Both the position numbers and the translations under genes were made by a program. Source: an uncultured Pelagibacteraceae bacterium (GTDB lineage Bacteria; Pseudomonadota; Alphaproteobacteria; Pelagibacterales; Pelagibacteraceae). Taken from it: DNA of 64,000 nucleotides. The stretch is taken from positions 83,640-147,639 of the forward strand of contig CACNFS010000001.1 in assembly GCA_902619835.1 (NCBI GenBank). Direction: 5' to 3'. The notes beneath the pieces are model-generated. The model made no database searches. It was not told the origin of the DNA and saw only the letters and a list, made by a program, of their open reading frames with translations. Each line of letters starts with the position of its first letter. Within the stretch, counting starts at the first letter, position 1. Positions 56,553-64,000 of the stretch are shown in pieces.

Positions 56553-57449
56553 ATGAATAAAAAATTGAATTTTGCCGTTATATTTAATGCTAATGCAGCA
56601 GGTGGTAGAAAACTTAAATTAATTAATAAGGTTATTTATCTTTTAGAAAAAAATCACCTTGTAGATCTTTTTAAAACCGAAAGCGAAGATCATGCAAGAA
56701 AAGTTTTTAAAGAATTATCTAATAAAAAATTTGATCGGTTAGTATTTGCTGGCGGTGACGGGAGCGTATGTTTTGGTATTAATGAAATGTTTAAAAGTGA
56801 TAATCTAAAAGACAAATTAGTAGGTTACATACCTGCTGGCACTGCAAATATTTTACAAATAGAAACTCAAATTAAGAAAAAGGCGGAGGAGATTTACAAC
56901 GTCCTCGTATCAGATAATCATAAGAAAATTTCATTAGCAAAAATAAATGATAAGTACTTTTTCTTGATGGCTGGTGTAGGTTTTGACTCTCGAATTGTTG
57001 AGTCCATAAATATTAATATTAAAAAGTATCTTGGAAAAGTAATTTTCGCTTTAAAAGGTTTTCAGCATTTTTTATTTTTAAAAAATAATAAAATGGAGGT
57101 TGAGGTAGATAATGAAAAAATTATGGCTGATTGGATTTTATGTACTAATTCAAAATACTATGCTGGTCCCCATTCTATAACAAATGATACCAATATATTT
57201 GAAAACAGGATAGTGGCTTACATATTTAAAGACCTGACTAGAATAAAATTACTTTATTATGTTTGGTTGATTTTAACCAAAGGTGACTTAACTCCTGCAA
57301 AAAGTGTAATTAAAAAAGAATTGAACAGATTAAAAATAAATGGTGTAAACAATAAAGTTCTATCACAGGTTGATGGTGAAAATTGTGGTTACGTAAACAG
57401 TCTTGAAATCCAAAAAACAGACAGATTTATAAATTTATTAGTTCCGTAG
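56553..57449 (+). CDS. Diacylglycerol/lipid kinase family protein
   Basis: A 298-residue kinase of the DAGK catalytic family (YegS/DgkB-like). FNANAAGGRKL (about 12-22), the nucleotide loop VFAGGDGSVCFGINEMF (about 65-81) and GYIPAGTANILQIET (about 94-108) are present. It would phosphorylate diacylglycerol or a related lipid. It diverges from plcP across a shared 64-base region. It could recycle diacylglycerol released by PlcP to phosphatidic acid; that pairing is inference. Confidence 0.9.
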   Translation: MNKKLNFAVIFNANAAGGRKLKLINKVIYLLEKNHLVDLFKTESEDHARKVFKELSNKKFDRLVFAGGDGSVCFGINEMFKSDNLKDKLVGYIPAGTANILQIETQIKKKAEEIYNVLVSDNHKKISLAKINDKYFFLMAGVGFDSRIVESININIKKYLGKVIFALKGFQHFLFLKNNKMEVEVDNEKIMADWILCTNSKYYAGPHSITNDTNIFENRIVAYIFKDLTRIKLLYYVWLILTKGDLTPAKSVIKKELNRLKINGVNNKVLSQVDGENCGYVNSLEIQKTDRFINLLVP

Positions 57450-57501
57450 AATTTTCTAAATTTTTTCAACTTTTAGTTTAAAAGATTTTTCTTAATTTAA
57501 T

Positions 57502-57530
57502 TTGAAAAATTTTTTAGATTGTTTTAGATT
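57502..57530 (+). promoter_or_regulatory. Promoter of the lysine-rich small protein
   Basis: TTGAAA (57502-57507), a 17-base spacer, and TAGATT (57525-57530) form a good sigma-70-type promoter 22 bases before the ATG of the small gene. The rest of the 102-base gap is AT-rich without other visible signals. Confidence 0.55.
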
Positions 57531-57551
57531 TTTCTTTTTTGGAGGAACAAT

Positions 57552-57749
57552 ATGAAAAAAAAGTTAAAAAAAAACGAAAAGAAAAAGAAAAAAATACTAA
57601 AATCAATCGATAAGCTTAAAAATAAGATAAGCACTAAACAAAAAAAACTATCAAAGATTGATCTAAAGATAGCTAGTATCGAGAAAAAAATCGCTGAAAA
57701 AAGAGCTAACAAAAATAAAGAACCTATCACAGCATCTTTAAATAATTAG
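57552..57749 (+). CDS. Lysine-rich small coiled-coil protein, unknown function
   Basis: A 65-residue protein with 24 lysines and only six acidic residues, so strongly basic. Leucine/isoleucine spacing (ILKSIDKL...ISTKQKKLSKIDLKIASIEKKI, about 15-48) suggests a single amphipathic coiled coil. A strong ribosome site GGAGGA lies 6 bases before the ATG, a good promoter precedes it and a terminator follows, so this is a real single-gene unit. It has no recognisable family. Nucleic-acid or ribosome association is a guess from charge. An opposite-strand ORF here is a shadow. Confidence 0.75.
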   Translation: MKKKLKKNEKKKKKILKSIDKLKNKISTKQKKLSKIDLKIASIEKKIAEKRANKNKEPITASLNN

Positions 57750-57768
57750 TTTATAAAGAAATTAAATG

Positions 57769-57797
57769 CCCCTGATTTAAAAATATCAGGGGTTTAC
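57769..57797. terminator. Bidirectional terminator hairpin between small protein and SMR gene
   Basis: CCCCTGAT (57769-57776) pairs perfectly with ATCAGGGG (57785-57792) around an 8-base loop, followed by TTTACTTT. It lies 20 bases after the small protein's stop and just before the end of the convergent SMR-like gene, so it can serve both transcripts. Confidence 0.7.
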
Positions 57798-58138
57798 TTT
57801 AATTTACCAAAAAGGTTTAAAAGTATTACTCCTGAAACAATTAAAATTAATCCAACAGTAGCATAAAGATCAGGAGTTTGATTATATTTAAATATACCAA
57901 ATAATGTAACTGCTGTTATCGTTAATGCTCCGTAAGTCGCATAAGTAAATCCTACAGGTATTATAGTCATTGCTTTAGATAAACAAAAAATACAAACAAC
58001 AATACTTGTGATGCAAAAAATTGTTGGTAAGAGCTTAGTAAAACTTTCTGTAGTTTTGAGAAAACCGTTAGTGGCAATACCTGTTATGATTGCAAGAATT
58101 AAATAAATATATCCACTAAATAAACTTATACTTTTCAT
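57794..58138 (-). CDS. Small multidrug resistance (SMR/EmrE)-like membrane protein
   Basis: A 114-residue four-helix protein aligning end to end with EmrE (YIYL...LK, IPVGFTYATYG, LILIVSGVILLNL). The essential membrane glutamate of EmrE (Glu14) is replaced by glycine: AIITGIATNGFLK against AILAEVIGTTLMK. The usual tryptophan of helix 3 is tyrosine. It is therefore unlikely to be a normal proton-drug antiporter; another small-molecule carrier of the same fold is possible. It overlaps the SDR gene by 4 bases. Confidence 0.8.
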   Translation of the reverse strand: MKSISLFSGYIYLILAIITGIATNGFLKTTESFTKLLPTIFCITSIVVCIFCLSKAMTIIPVGFTYATYGALTITAVTLFGIFKYNQTPDLYATVGLILIVSGVILLNLFGKLK

Positions 58139-59079
58139 TGTGCTTTAGCGAACTGACCTCCATCTTTATATCTCCATAACCATTTTTTCATTTCTTCTTC
58201 AACATCTACTGGGTCTATATCAAGATCTTTAAGTGTTAGATGGTTATTGGAAACAACATTATCTGCTTCAGATAAAATTTCACATTGATCTCTAGTTAAA
58301 ATTGGAGGGAAAGGAAGTAAATCCGTTATGCTGCTCTGTATTTTTGCAATAGCCATTGGCATTTCAACAACGAACCTTTTTTTGTTAATAGTTGATAAAA
58401 TTGACTTAACCATGTCTCCAAAGCTAATTATTTTTGGTCCTCCAATTTCATAAATTTTACCTTCGTTATTTTTAATTTCAATTGCTTTTACAATAGAGTT
58501 AGCAACATCAGAAACTAAGATTGGTTGAAACTTGTAATTTTTGCCAACAACTGGAATTACAGGCAATATACTTAATTTTGAAAATAAATTGGTAAAATTA
58601 TCTTCAGGGCCACAAACTACACTTGGTCTTATAATTACTGTTTTTTTAAAATTCTCTAGTGCTTTTTGTTCACCTGAAAATTTTGATTTTTGATACAGAG
58701 ATTTTGACTTATCATTAGCTCCAATAGCACTGACATGAATAAATTTCATTACATCTGTGTCTGAACAAATCTTAGAAACAGCTTCGGGAATTTTTGAGTG
58801 AATATTATAAAATTTTTGTTTTCTATTCTCGAAGAGTATGCCAATTAAATTCACGACAACATCCGAATTTTTAATTGCTTCTTTTAAATCTGAAAAGTTA
58901 TTTGGATTCCAATCCAACAATTCGATAGCGCCTGGTGTAGCCTGGGTCTTTAAGTAGCCTTTTTGAAAGGGTTTTCTTGTAGTTACAATGCACCTATAGT
59001 TTTTCTTGGTCAAATTTCGAACAAGATATCTACCTATAAAACCACCACCACCTAAAATTGTGCAAATTTGATTTTTCAT
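58135..59079 (-). CDS. Extended SDR protein, complex I NDUFA9 (39-kDa) subunit-like
   Basis: A 314-residue atypical short-chain dehydrogenase. The nucleotide site is ILGGGGFIGRYLVR (about 8-21); IHVSAIGANDKSKSLYQKSK (about 138-157) has the Y-x3-K pair; FKKTVIIRPSVVCGPEDNF follows. This fits the bacterial relatives of the mitochondrial complex I accessory subunit NDUFA9, often called NAD-dependent epimerases. A role with complex I or in lipid/quinone biology is family-based. It diverges from rnd across 17 bases. Confidence 0.85.
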   Translation of the reverse strand: MKNQICTILGGGGFIGRYLVRNLTKKNYRCIVTTRKPFQKGYLKTQATPGAIELLDWNPNNFSDLKEAIKNSDVVVNLIGILFENRKQKFYNIHSKIPEAVSKICSDTDVMKFIHVSAIGANDKSKSLYQKSKFSGEQKALENFKKTVIIRPSVVCGPEDNFTNLFSKLSILPVIPVVGKNYKFQPILVSDVANSIVKAIEIKNNEGKIYEIGGPKIISFGDMVKSILSTINKKRFVVEMPMAIAKIQSSITDLLPFPPILTRDQCEILSEADNVVSNNHLTLKDLDIDPVDVEEEMKKWLWRYKDGGQFAKAQ

Positions 59080-59096
59080 GGTATTTAAACTTATAT

Positions 59097-59720
59097 ATGA
59101 AAATAACTAAGATTAAAGGGGACATAACTTCTAAAGTAGCAAATTCTTTTAAAAATAGTATCGCAATAGATACAGAGGCAACTGGTCTACAAATTCCTGA
59201 AAGGGATAAATTAAGTTTAATACAAATTTGTGATGAAGACAAAAACGTATTTATTATTCAACCAGAAAAAGAAACATATAAAGCTCCCAACCTGGTGTCA
59301 GTTTTAGAAAATGAAAAGATTCTAAAAATCGGTCATTTTTTAAGATTTGATAAAAGTGCTTTAGAATTTTTTTTAAAGTGTAAAATAAAAAATATATTCG
59401 ATACTAAAATAGCGTCAAAAATAGTTAGAACTTATACTGACGCGCATGGATTAAAAAACCTTGTTCAAGAATTTTGTAATAAATCAATTGATAAAAGACA
59501 GGGCAGTAGCGATTGGAATAAAGATATTGATCAGTTAACTGACAAACAATTAGAGTATGCAGCTAACGATGTAATTTATTTACATAAGATTAAGTTGGAA
59601 TTAGAAAGTATGCTAATAAGAGAAAAAAGATTTGATCTTTTTAAAAAGTGTTTAGTTTTTCTTGATACAAGAGTAGAGTTAGATCAAAAAGGTTTTAAAC
59701 ACGATATATTTGAGCATTAA
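59097..59720 (+). CDS. rnd: Ribonuclease D (short form)
   Basis: A 207-residue DEDD-family 3'-5' exonuclease, from the ATG at 59097 (MKITKIKG); an earlier in-frame start would overlap the divergent SDR gene. AIDTEATGL (about 22-30) is Exo I, IGHFLRFDKSALEF (about 80-93) Exo II, and YAANDVIYLHKI (about 158-169) Exo III of the DEDDy type. It lacks the C-terminal HRDC domains of E. coli RNase D, as usual in short alphaproteobacterial forms. Its stop overlaps the kdsD start by one base. Confidence 0.93.
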   Translation: MKITKIKGDITSKVANSFKNSIAIDTEATGLQIPERDKLSLIQICDEDKNVFIIQPEKETYKAPNLVSVLENEKILKIGHFLRFDKSALEFFLKCKIKNIFDTKIASKIVRTYTDAHGLKNLVQEFCNKSIDKRQGSSDWNKDIDQLTDKQLEYAANDVIYLHKIKLELESMLIREKRFDLFKKCLVFLDTRVELDQKGFKHDIFEH

Positions 59721-60697
59721 TGAATAAATTTAATTATATATCAATAGCAAAAAAATCTGCTGACATTCAAATAAATGAACTAAAAAAAATAAAAAAAATT
59801 TTTAATAAAAATTTTGTAAATGCCGTTAAATTAATCTTAAATTGTAAAGGAAAAATTATTTTTGCAGGAATTGGTAAATCAGGTTTAATAGCTAGAAAAA
59901 TCTCAGCTACATTTTCTAGTGTTGGTATACCTAGTTTTTTCTGTGATCCTGCTCAAGCATTACATGGAGACATGGGTCAAATTGAAAAAAGAGATATCTT
60001 AATAATTTTTTCTTATTCTGGGAACACTTCTGAATTAACTAACATGTTAAAATATGCAAATAGATTTAGAATAAAAATAATTGGTGTTGCTTCAAAACCG
60101 GATAGTCTTTTAATGAAAGCGAGTGATATAAAAATAATTCTTCCAAAAGTAAGGGAGTCTGATGAAACTGGAATGGTGCCAACTTCAAGCACTACTATTA
60201 CTTTACTTTTAGGTGATTGTTTAGCAACTACTGTGATGAGGGAAAGAAAATTTTCTAAAGAGAAATTTAAAATTTTTCATCCAGGCGGAAATATAGGTAA
60301 GGTTTTGCTTTTAGCTAAAGACATAATGGTAAGTGGAGAAAAAATGCCTGTAGTAAATCATAACAAAAGATTCAAAGAAGCCTTAAGGATAATGAACAAA
60401 AAAAAATTAGGTATTTTAGTAATTTTAAAAAAAAGTTTTATTGAAGGAATAGTTACTGACGGTGATATTCGAAGAGAAATTAAAAATTACTCCAAGAATA
60501 ATGACCTTAATAAAATTATGACAAAAAACCCTATGGTAGTAAACGAAAACATGCCTGCAGACAAAGCTCTTGCAATAATGAATGAAAAAAAGATTACTAG
60601 TTTACTTGTTGTTTCAGATAAGGATTTGAAGAGGAAGAATAAAAAAATTAAAGGAATAATTCACATCCACTTTTTATTGCAAAATGGAATTAAATGA
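59720..60697 (+). CDS. kdsD: Arabinose-5-phosphate isomerase
   Basis: A 325-residue isomerase that makes arabinose-5-phosphate from ribulose-5-phosphate, the start of Kdo synthesis. SIS domain with FAGIGKSGLIARKISATFSS-type loop (about 48-66), IIFSYSGNTSEL (about 94-105) and ETGMVPTSSTT; two C-terminal CBS domains (about 205-320). It feeds the kdsB and waaA steps found elsewhere in the window. It overlaps lptC by 4 bases. Confidence 0.95.
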   Translation: MNKFNYISIAKKSADIQINELKKIKKIFNKNFVNAVKLILNCKGKIIFAGIGKSGLIARKISATFSSVGIPSFFCDPAQALHGDMGQIEKRDILIIFSYSGNTSELTNMLKYANRFRIKIIGVASKPDSLLMKASDIKIILPKVRESDETGMVPTSSTTITLLLGDCLATTVMRERKFSKEKFKIFHPGGNIGKVLLLAKDIMVSGEKMPVVNHNKRFKEALRIMNKKKLGILVILKKSFIEGIVTDGDIRREIKNYSKNNDLNKIMTKNPMVVNENMPADKALAIMNEKKITSLLVVSDKDLKRKNKKIKGIIHIHFLLQNGIK

Positions 60698-61299
60698 TTA
60701 GTAGAAAAAAAAAATTAAGAATTGCACAAATTAGCTTATTAATTTTAGGTCTAACGATACTTTTCTTTACCTATGCAAATAAAGAAAATAATTCCTCAAC
60801 TCAAATCATTTCAAAAGAAACTCAAGAGAGAATAAAAAAAGATTTAGCCGAGACTTCTGAAAAAGGCGACATATTTTATAATATTGAGTATTCTGGAATT
60901 GATCTTGCAGGAAATAGATATATTTTAAAATCTGAAGAAGCTTATAGTTCTAAGGAAGACCAAGAAATAGTAAATATGAAATTTGTAGATGCTTTCTTTT
61001 ATTTTAAAGATAATACGATTTTAAAAGTAGAGTCTGATACAGGTATATATAATAACAAGACTTTAGATATGAGTTTCGCAGGAAATGTTAAAGCTAGTTA
61101 TGAAGGAAGTAATCTTTTTGCTGAAAAAGCTGAGTATTCTAATTCAGAGAGCTATCTTGTCATTTCAGAAAATGTTAAAATTAATGATGTTAAAGGTTCA
61201 ATGGTTGCAGATAAACTTTATTTTGATATAAAAAAACAGACATTGAACATAGCATCTTTTAATGATGGTAAAATAAGTACAAGCGTGAATTTAAAATGA
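60694..61299 (+). CDS. lptC: LPS export protein LptC
   Basis: A 201-residue bitopic protein. One N-terminal helix (about 9-27) is followed by a periplasmic beta-jellyroll domain (GDIFYNIEYSGIDLAGNRY..., IYNNKTLDMSFAGNVKASYEGSNLFAEKAEYS). LptC connects the LptBFG transporter to the LptA bridge. It directly overlaps lptB (ATGA); the usual lptA gene between them is absent. Its tail KLYFDIKKQTLNIASF is also LptA/C-like. Function is well supported by context. Confidence 0.87.
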   Translation: MISRKKKLRIAQISLLILGLTILFFTYANKENNSSTQIISKETQERIKKDLAETSEKGDIFYNIEYSGIDLAGNRYILKSEEAYSSKEDQEIVNMKFVDAFFYFKDNTILKVESDTGIYNNKTLDMSFAGNVKASYEGSNLFAEKAEYSNSESYLVISENVKINDVKGSMVADKLYFDIKKQTLNIASFNDGKISTSVNLK

Positions 61300-62051
61300 A
61301 AAAAGGGTTCAGAATATTAAAATTTAAAAAAGACAAACCTATTTTTGAGGTCAAAGACGTTAGTAAATCTTTTGATGGTAGACCCATACTTAAAAAACTG
61401 TCGCTAAAAGTATTTCCAGGAGAATGTGTAGGTGTTTTAGGTCCTAACGGCTGTGGTAAAACAACTTTGTTTTCAATGTGTATTGGTGAACAAAATGTCG
61501 AGGGTGGTAAAATATTTCTTAACAATAAATCTATTGAGCAAATTCCAATTCATTTAAGATCTAAAGAGGGACTAGGATACCTTCCGCAACAAAGAAGTGT
61601 TTTCAATATGTCGGTTTATGATAATATTTTAGGTATTGCCCAAATTTCAATTAAAGGTATAGAAAATCAAAAATCTGTTACAGAAAAGCTTTTAGATGAA
61701 TTTAATTTACAGCACCTCAGAACTTTAAATGCCTCAGTGCTATCAGGAGGAGAAATTAGAAGACTTATGATGGCCAGGGTAATGATAAATAAACCAAAAA
61801 TTGTTTTATTAGACGAGCCTTTAGCTGCACTTGACCCGCTTGTAATACAAGATATTCAAAAATATATATTGAAAATTCAATCTACTGGAACAGCAATTTT
61901 AGTAACTGATCACAATGTAAAGAATCTTTTTGATATTACAGACCGAAGCTACGTACTTGGTGAAAATACAGTCATTGCTGAAGGAACTTCTAGAGAATTA
62001 CTCAAATCTGCCAAAGCAATTCAACATTATTTTGGATCTCAATTTTCTTAA
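61296..62051 (+). CDS. lptB: LPS export ABC transporter ATPase LptB
   Basis: A 251-residue ATPase. Walker A GPNGCGKTTLFSM (about 49-61), Q-loop GYLPQQRSVF (about 94-103), signature LSGGEIRRLMMARVM (about 149-163), Walker B IVLLDEPLAALDP and the H-loop VTDHNV are clear and typical of LptB. It powers lipopolysaccharide extraction with LptF and LptG, which are not in this window. It overlaps lptC by 4 bases and lies 5 bases before aroA. Confidence 0.95.
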   Translation: MKKGFRILKFKKDKPIFEVKDVSKSFDGRPILKKLSLKVFPGECVGVLGPNGCGKTTLFSMCIGEQNVEGGKIFLNNKSIEQIPIHLRSKEGLGYLPQQRSVFNMSVYDNILGIAQISIKGIENQKSVTEKLLDEFNLQHLRTLNASVLSGGEIRRLMMARVMINKPKIVLLDEPLAALDPLVIQDIQKYILKIQSTGTAILVTDHNVKNLFDITDRSYVLGENTVIAEGTSRELLKSAKAIQHYFGSQFS

Positions 62052-62056
62052 AATTA

Positions 62057-63403
62057 ATGTCAACAAAGAGTTTTAATCTAAATATTAATCAGAAAATTTC
62101 TCCTTTCAAAAAAAAAATTGAAATCGACCCGGATAAATCAATATCAATTAGAAGTTTTTTAATCGGGGCGATAAGTCAAAACATTTCAATTAACAGTAAT
62201 GTACTTGAGTCAGAAGATGTAATTTCTACAATTGAATGTTTAAAAAAATTAGGAGTAAAAATTAAAAAAAAAAGTGCTAAAAATTATTCTGTTTACGGCA
62301 AGGGCTTAGGCTCTCTTTATATTAAGAAAAATATGGAACTTAACTTTGGAAATTCGGCAACAGCAGCCAGACTATTGATCGGAATTCTTTCCACCACGCC
62401 AGGCATAGAAATTAAAATTAAAGGAGATAAATCTTTAAATAAGAGAAGCATGAAAAAATTAATTGAATTAATGTCAAAATTTGGAGCTACTTTTTTACCT
62501 AAAAATAAATTTACTTTTCCTTTAAAGATGATTTCCTCAGAAATGCCTGTTGCTATAAAATATAATGCTGGGGTATCTGCACAATTAAAAAGTGCTGTAA
62601 TTTTTGCTGGACTTAATGCTTTTGGCACAACAAAAATTTTAGAGCAAGAAAAAAGTCGAGACCACACTGAAAATATATTATTAAAAAATACAAAAGCCAT
62701 TCGAATAGTAAACAGAGGAAAGAAAATAATTTATATTGAAGGAAGAAAATATTTAAATCCCATCAACCTAGATGTTCCTGGTGATCCGTCATCTGCTGCT
62801 TTTTTTGTAGCTTTAACTTTACTAAATAGGCGTTCCTCATTAACAATTAAAAATGTTGGATTGAATGAAACAAGAATAGGTTTTTATAAATTGCTAAAAA
62901 AGCATGGAGGTAAAATAATTTTTAAAAATTTAAAAAGAAAAGATAACGAAATAAGAGGAGACATATTCGTACGTAGCTGCTCGCTTAAGCCTATAAAGGC
63001 AAGTAAAGAATACTATGTGAATTCTACAGATGAATATCCTATACTTTTTGTTATCGCGGCTCTAACAAAAGGAACGTCAACCTTCAAAGGAATAAGTGAT
63101 CTTGCCAACAAAGAAAGTAATAGAATAAAGGAAATGCAAAAAACCTTAAGACAAGTCGGGATAAAAAGTAAATTTTCAAAAGATGGTTTAAAAATATTTG
63201 GTAAAGGTATGATTAATGCTAATAATAAAAAAATTCTTATAGGAGATTTAGGTGATCACAGAATTTGTATGGCTACTTTTATTTTAACTTTACTAACTGG
63301 GGCAAAAACAAAAATTAGAAATTTTGAGACTGTGTATACTTCCTCACCATCATTTTTAAAAATAATGAAAAAATTAGGAGCTAAGTTTGAAATACAAAAA
63401 TAA
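62057..63403 (+). CDS. aroA: 3-phosphoshikimate 1-carboxyvinyltransferase (EPSP synthase)
   Basis: A 448-residue enzyme joining shikimate-3-phosphate and phosphoenolpyruvate. DPDKSISIRSFLIGAI (about 24-39), NFGNSATAARLLIGIL (about 96-111) and GDLGDHRICMATFIL (about 407-421) are typical. The position equivalent to the glyphosate-sensitive Gly96 of E. coli is Ala101 here (NSAT), as in class II enzymes such as CP4. The stop overlaps the cmk start by 17 bases; aroA-cmk is a common pair. Confidence 0.95.
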   Translation: MSTKSFNLNINQKISPFKKKIEIDPDKSISIRSFLIGAISQNISINSNVLESEDVISTIECLKKLGVKIKKKSAKNYSVYGKGLGSLYIKKNMELNFGNSATAARLLIGILSTTPGIEIKIKGDKSLNKRSMKKLIELMSKFGATFLPKNKFTFPLKMISSEMPVAIKYNAGVSAQLKSAVIFAGLNAFGTTKILEQEKSRDHTENILLKNTKAIRIVNRGKKIIYIEGRKYLNPINLDVPGDPSSAAFFVALTLLNRRSSLTIKNVGLNETRIGFYKLLKKHGGKIIFKNLKRKDNEIRGDIFVRSCSLKPIKASKEYYVNSTDEYPILFVIAALTKGTSTFKGISDLANKESNRIKEMQKTLRQVGIKSKFSKDGLKIFGKGMINANNKKILIGDLGDHRICMATFILTLLTGAKTKIRNFETVYTSSPSFLKIMKKLGAKFEIQK

Positions 63404-64000
63404 ATCTATTCAGATTTCATGTGATGGTGGAGCGGCAACAGGAAAGTCTACAGGTGCACAAATGATATCTAGAAAATATCATCTTAAATTTCTTTCTTCA
63501 GGATTATTATATCGATATGCTGCTTTTCTAATTTTAAAGTTTAAGCCAGTAAATAAAATTTTATTATTAAAAAAAAAATTTAAGACATTAAATTATAAAA
63601 ATTTAAATAGAATTAATTTACATACTCAAGAAATTTCAGAATACAGCGCAAAAATAGCTAAAATTGGTGAAGTTAGAAAAATTTTAAAAAAATATCAAAT
63701 AATTTTTTCAAAAAAATATAAGAACTGTTGTATTGAAGGTAGAGATATTTCCACAAAAATTCTTCCAAGTTCAGATATAAAATTTTTTTTTAAATGTAAT
63801 TTAAATATTGCTGCTACAAGACGCTTCAAAGAATTAAAAAAAAATAATAATAAAATAAAATTAAAAGATGTTAAAAAAGCCTTAAGAATAAGAAATATTT
63901 CAGATATAAAAAGAAAAAACTCCCCTTTACTTAAACATAGAGATTCGATAGAAATCGACACCGGAAAATTGAATAAACAAAAGGTGTTAAAAAAAATGTC
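63387..64000 (+). CDS. cmk: Cytidylate kinase (partial, 3' end beyond window)
   Basis: About 204 residues of an open frame running off the right edge. The only workable start is TTG at 63387, because an in-frame stop lies just upstream and no early ATG exists; it overlaps aroA by 17 bases. SIQISCDGGAATGKSTGAQ (7-25) holds the P-loop GGAATGKS, SSGLLYRYAAF the acceptor-side region, and CCIEGRDISTKILP the CMP-binding block. It makes CDP from CMP. rpsA often follows this gene. Confidence 0.88.
   Translation, partial: MKYKNKSIQISCDGGAATGKSTGAQMISRKYHLKFLSSGLLYRYAAFLILKFKPVNKILLLKKKFKTLNYKNLNRINLHTQEISEYSAKIAKIGEVRKILKKYQIIFSKKYKNCCIEGRDISTKILPSSDIKFFFKCNLNIAATRRFKELKKNNNKIKLKDVKKALRIRNISDIKRKNSPLLKHRDSIEIDTGKLNKQKVLKKM

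Noticed and set aside
57524..57730. Phenylalanine-rich ORF opposite the lysine-rich small protein
   Set aside because: It is the complement of lysine codons; the plus-strand gene has the promoter, ribosome site and terminator.

Overview
The window looks like a stretch of chromosome from a streamlined marine alphaproteobacterium of the SAR11 / Candidatus Pelagibacter type. The DNA is strongly AT-rich, intergenic gaps are tiny (none exceeds 300 bases), and many neighbours overlap by 1-8 bases, including convergent pairs. The gene content and order are alphaproteobacterial: cox operon with ctaB/ctaG/SURF1, hisG-hisZ-hisS with a tRNA-His lacking G-1, gcrA, BamF-like lipoprotein, phoR-pstSCAB-phoU-phoB, and rnd-kdsD-lptC-lptB. 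This assignment rests on family recognition and context, not on a database search. No mobile element, prophage, CRISPR array or rRNA operon was seen.

Layout. 1-5.1 kb: minus-strand aa3 cytochrome c oxidase operon (coxB-coxA-ctaB-small membrane ORF-ctaG-coxC-SURF1), preceded by rsmE. 5.9-8.9 kb: plus-strand metabolic/redox genes (double CDGSH protein, haloacid dehalogenase, pirin, quinone oxidoreductase, DUF1289). 9.4-15 kb: ubiA and a lipid A/Kdo block (msbA-like, waaA, lpxK, lpxL). 15-25.6 kb: purD, rsmD, pgi, bamF-like, lspA, ileS, ribF, HAD, groESL. 25.6-28.7 kb: hisG-hisZ-hisS and tRNA-His. 29-40.5 kb: cold-shock protein, accA, glcB, recR, ybaB, dnaX, SRP RNA, pheA, kdsB, cytochrome c, argF, argD and an ABC-2 permease. 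40.7-42.5 kb: gcrA, a small membrane protein, arsenate reductase and an aquaporin. 42.7-57.4 kb: ppx, ppk, sixA-like, phoB, phoU, pstBACS, an unknown exported protein, phoR, then a glycosyltransferase, PlcP-type phosphoesterase and diacylglycerol-kinase-like gene. 57.5-64 kb: a lysine-rich small protein, an SMR-like protein, an SDR, rnd, kdsD, lptC, lptB, aroA and a truncated cmk.

How it fits together. The most coherent theme is life at low phosphate. A 16-kb block combines high-affinity phosphate uptake (Pst), the PhoR/PhoB switch, polyphosphate turnover and phospholipid-to-glycolipid replacement (PlcP + glycosyltransferase). Next to it lies an arsenate reductase/channel pair that would deal with arsenate entering through phosphate transporters. 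Two PHO-box-like direct repeats can be read directly, before pstS and before plcP. The second theme is envelope building: Kdo synthesis and transfer, lipid A acylation and kinase, Lpt export, lipoprotein processing and a BAM lipoprotein.

Points worth checking: an 11-A run in dnaX placed where slippage would give a gamma-sized product, an accA with a C-terminal hydrophobic tail, an SMR protein without its catalytic glutamate, a glcB leader too short for a glycine riboswitch, an unknown exported protein inside the Pho locus, and a 65-residue lysine-rich protein with its own promoter, ribosome site and terminator. None is proven to be a new system.
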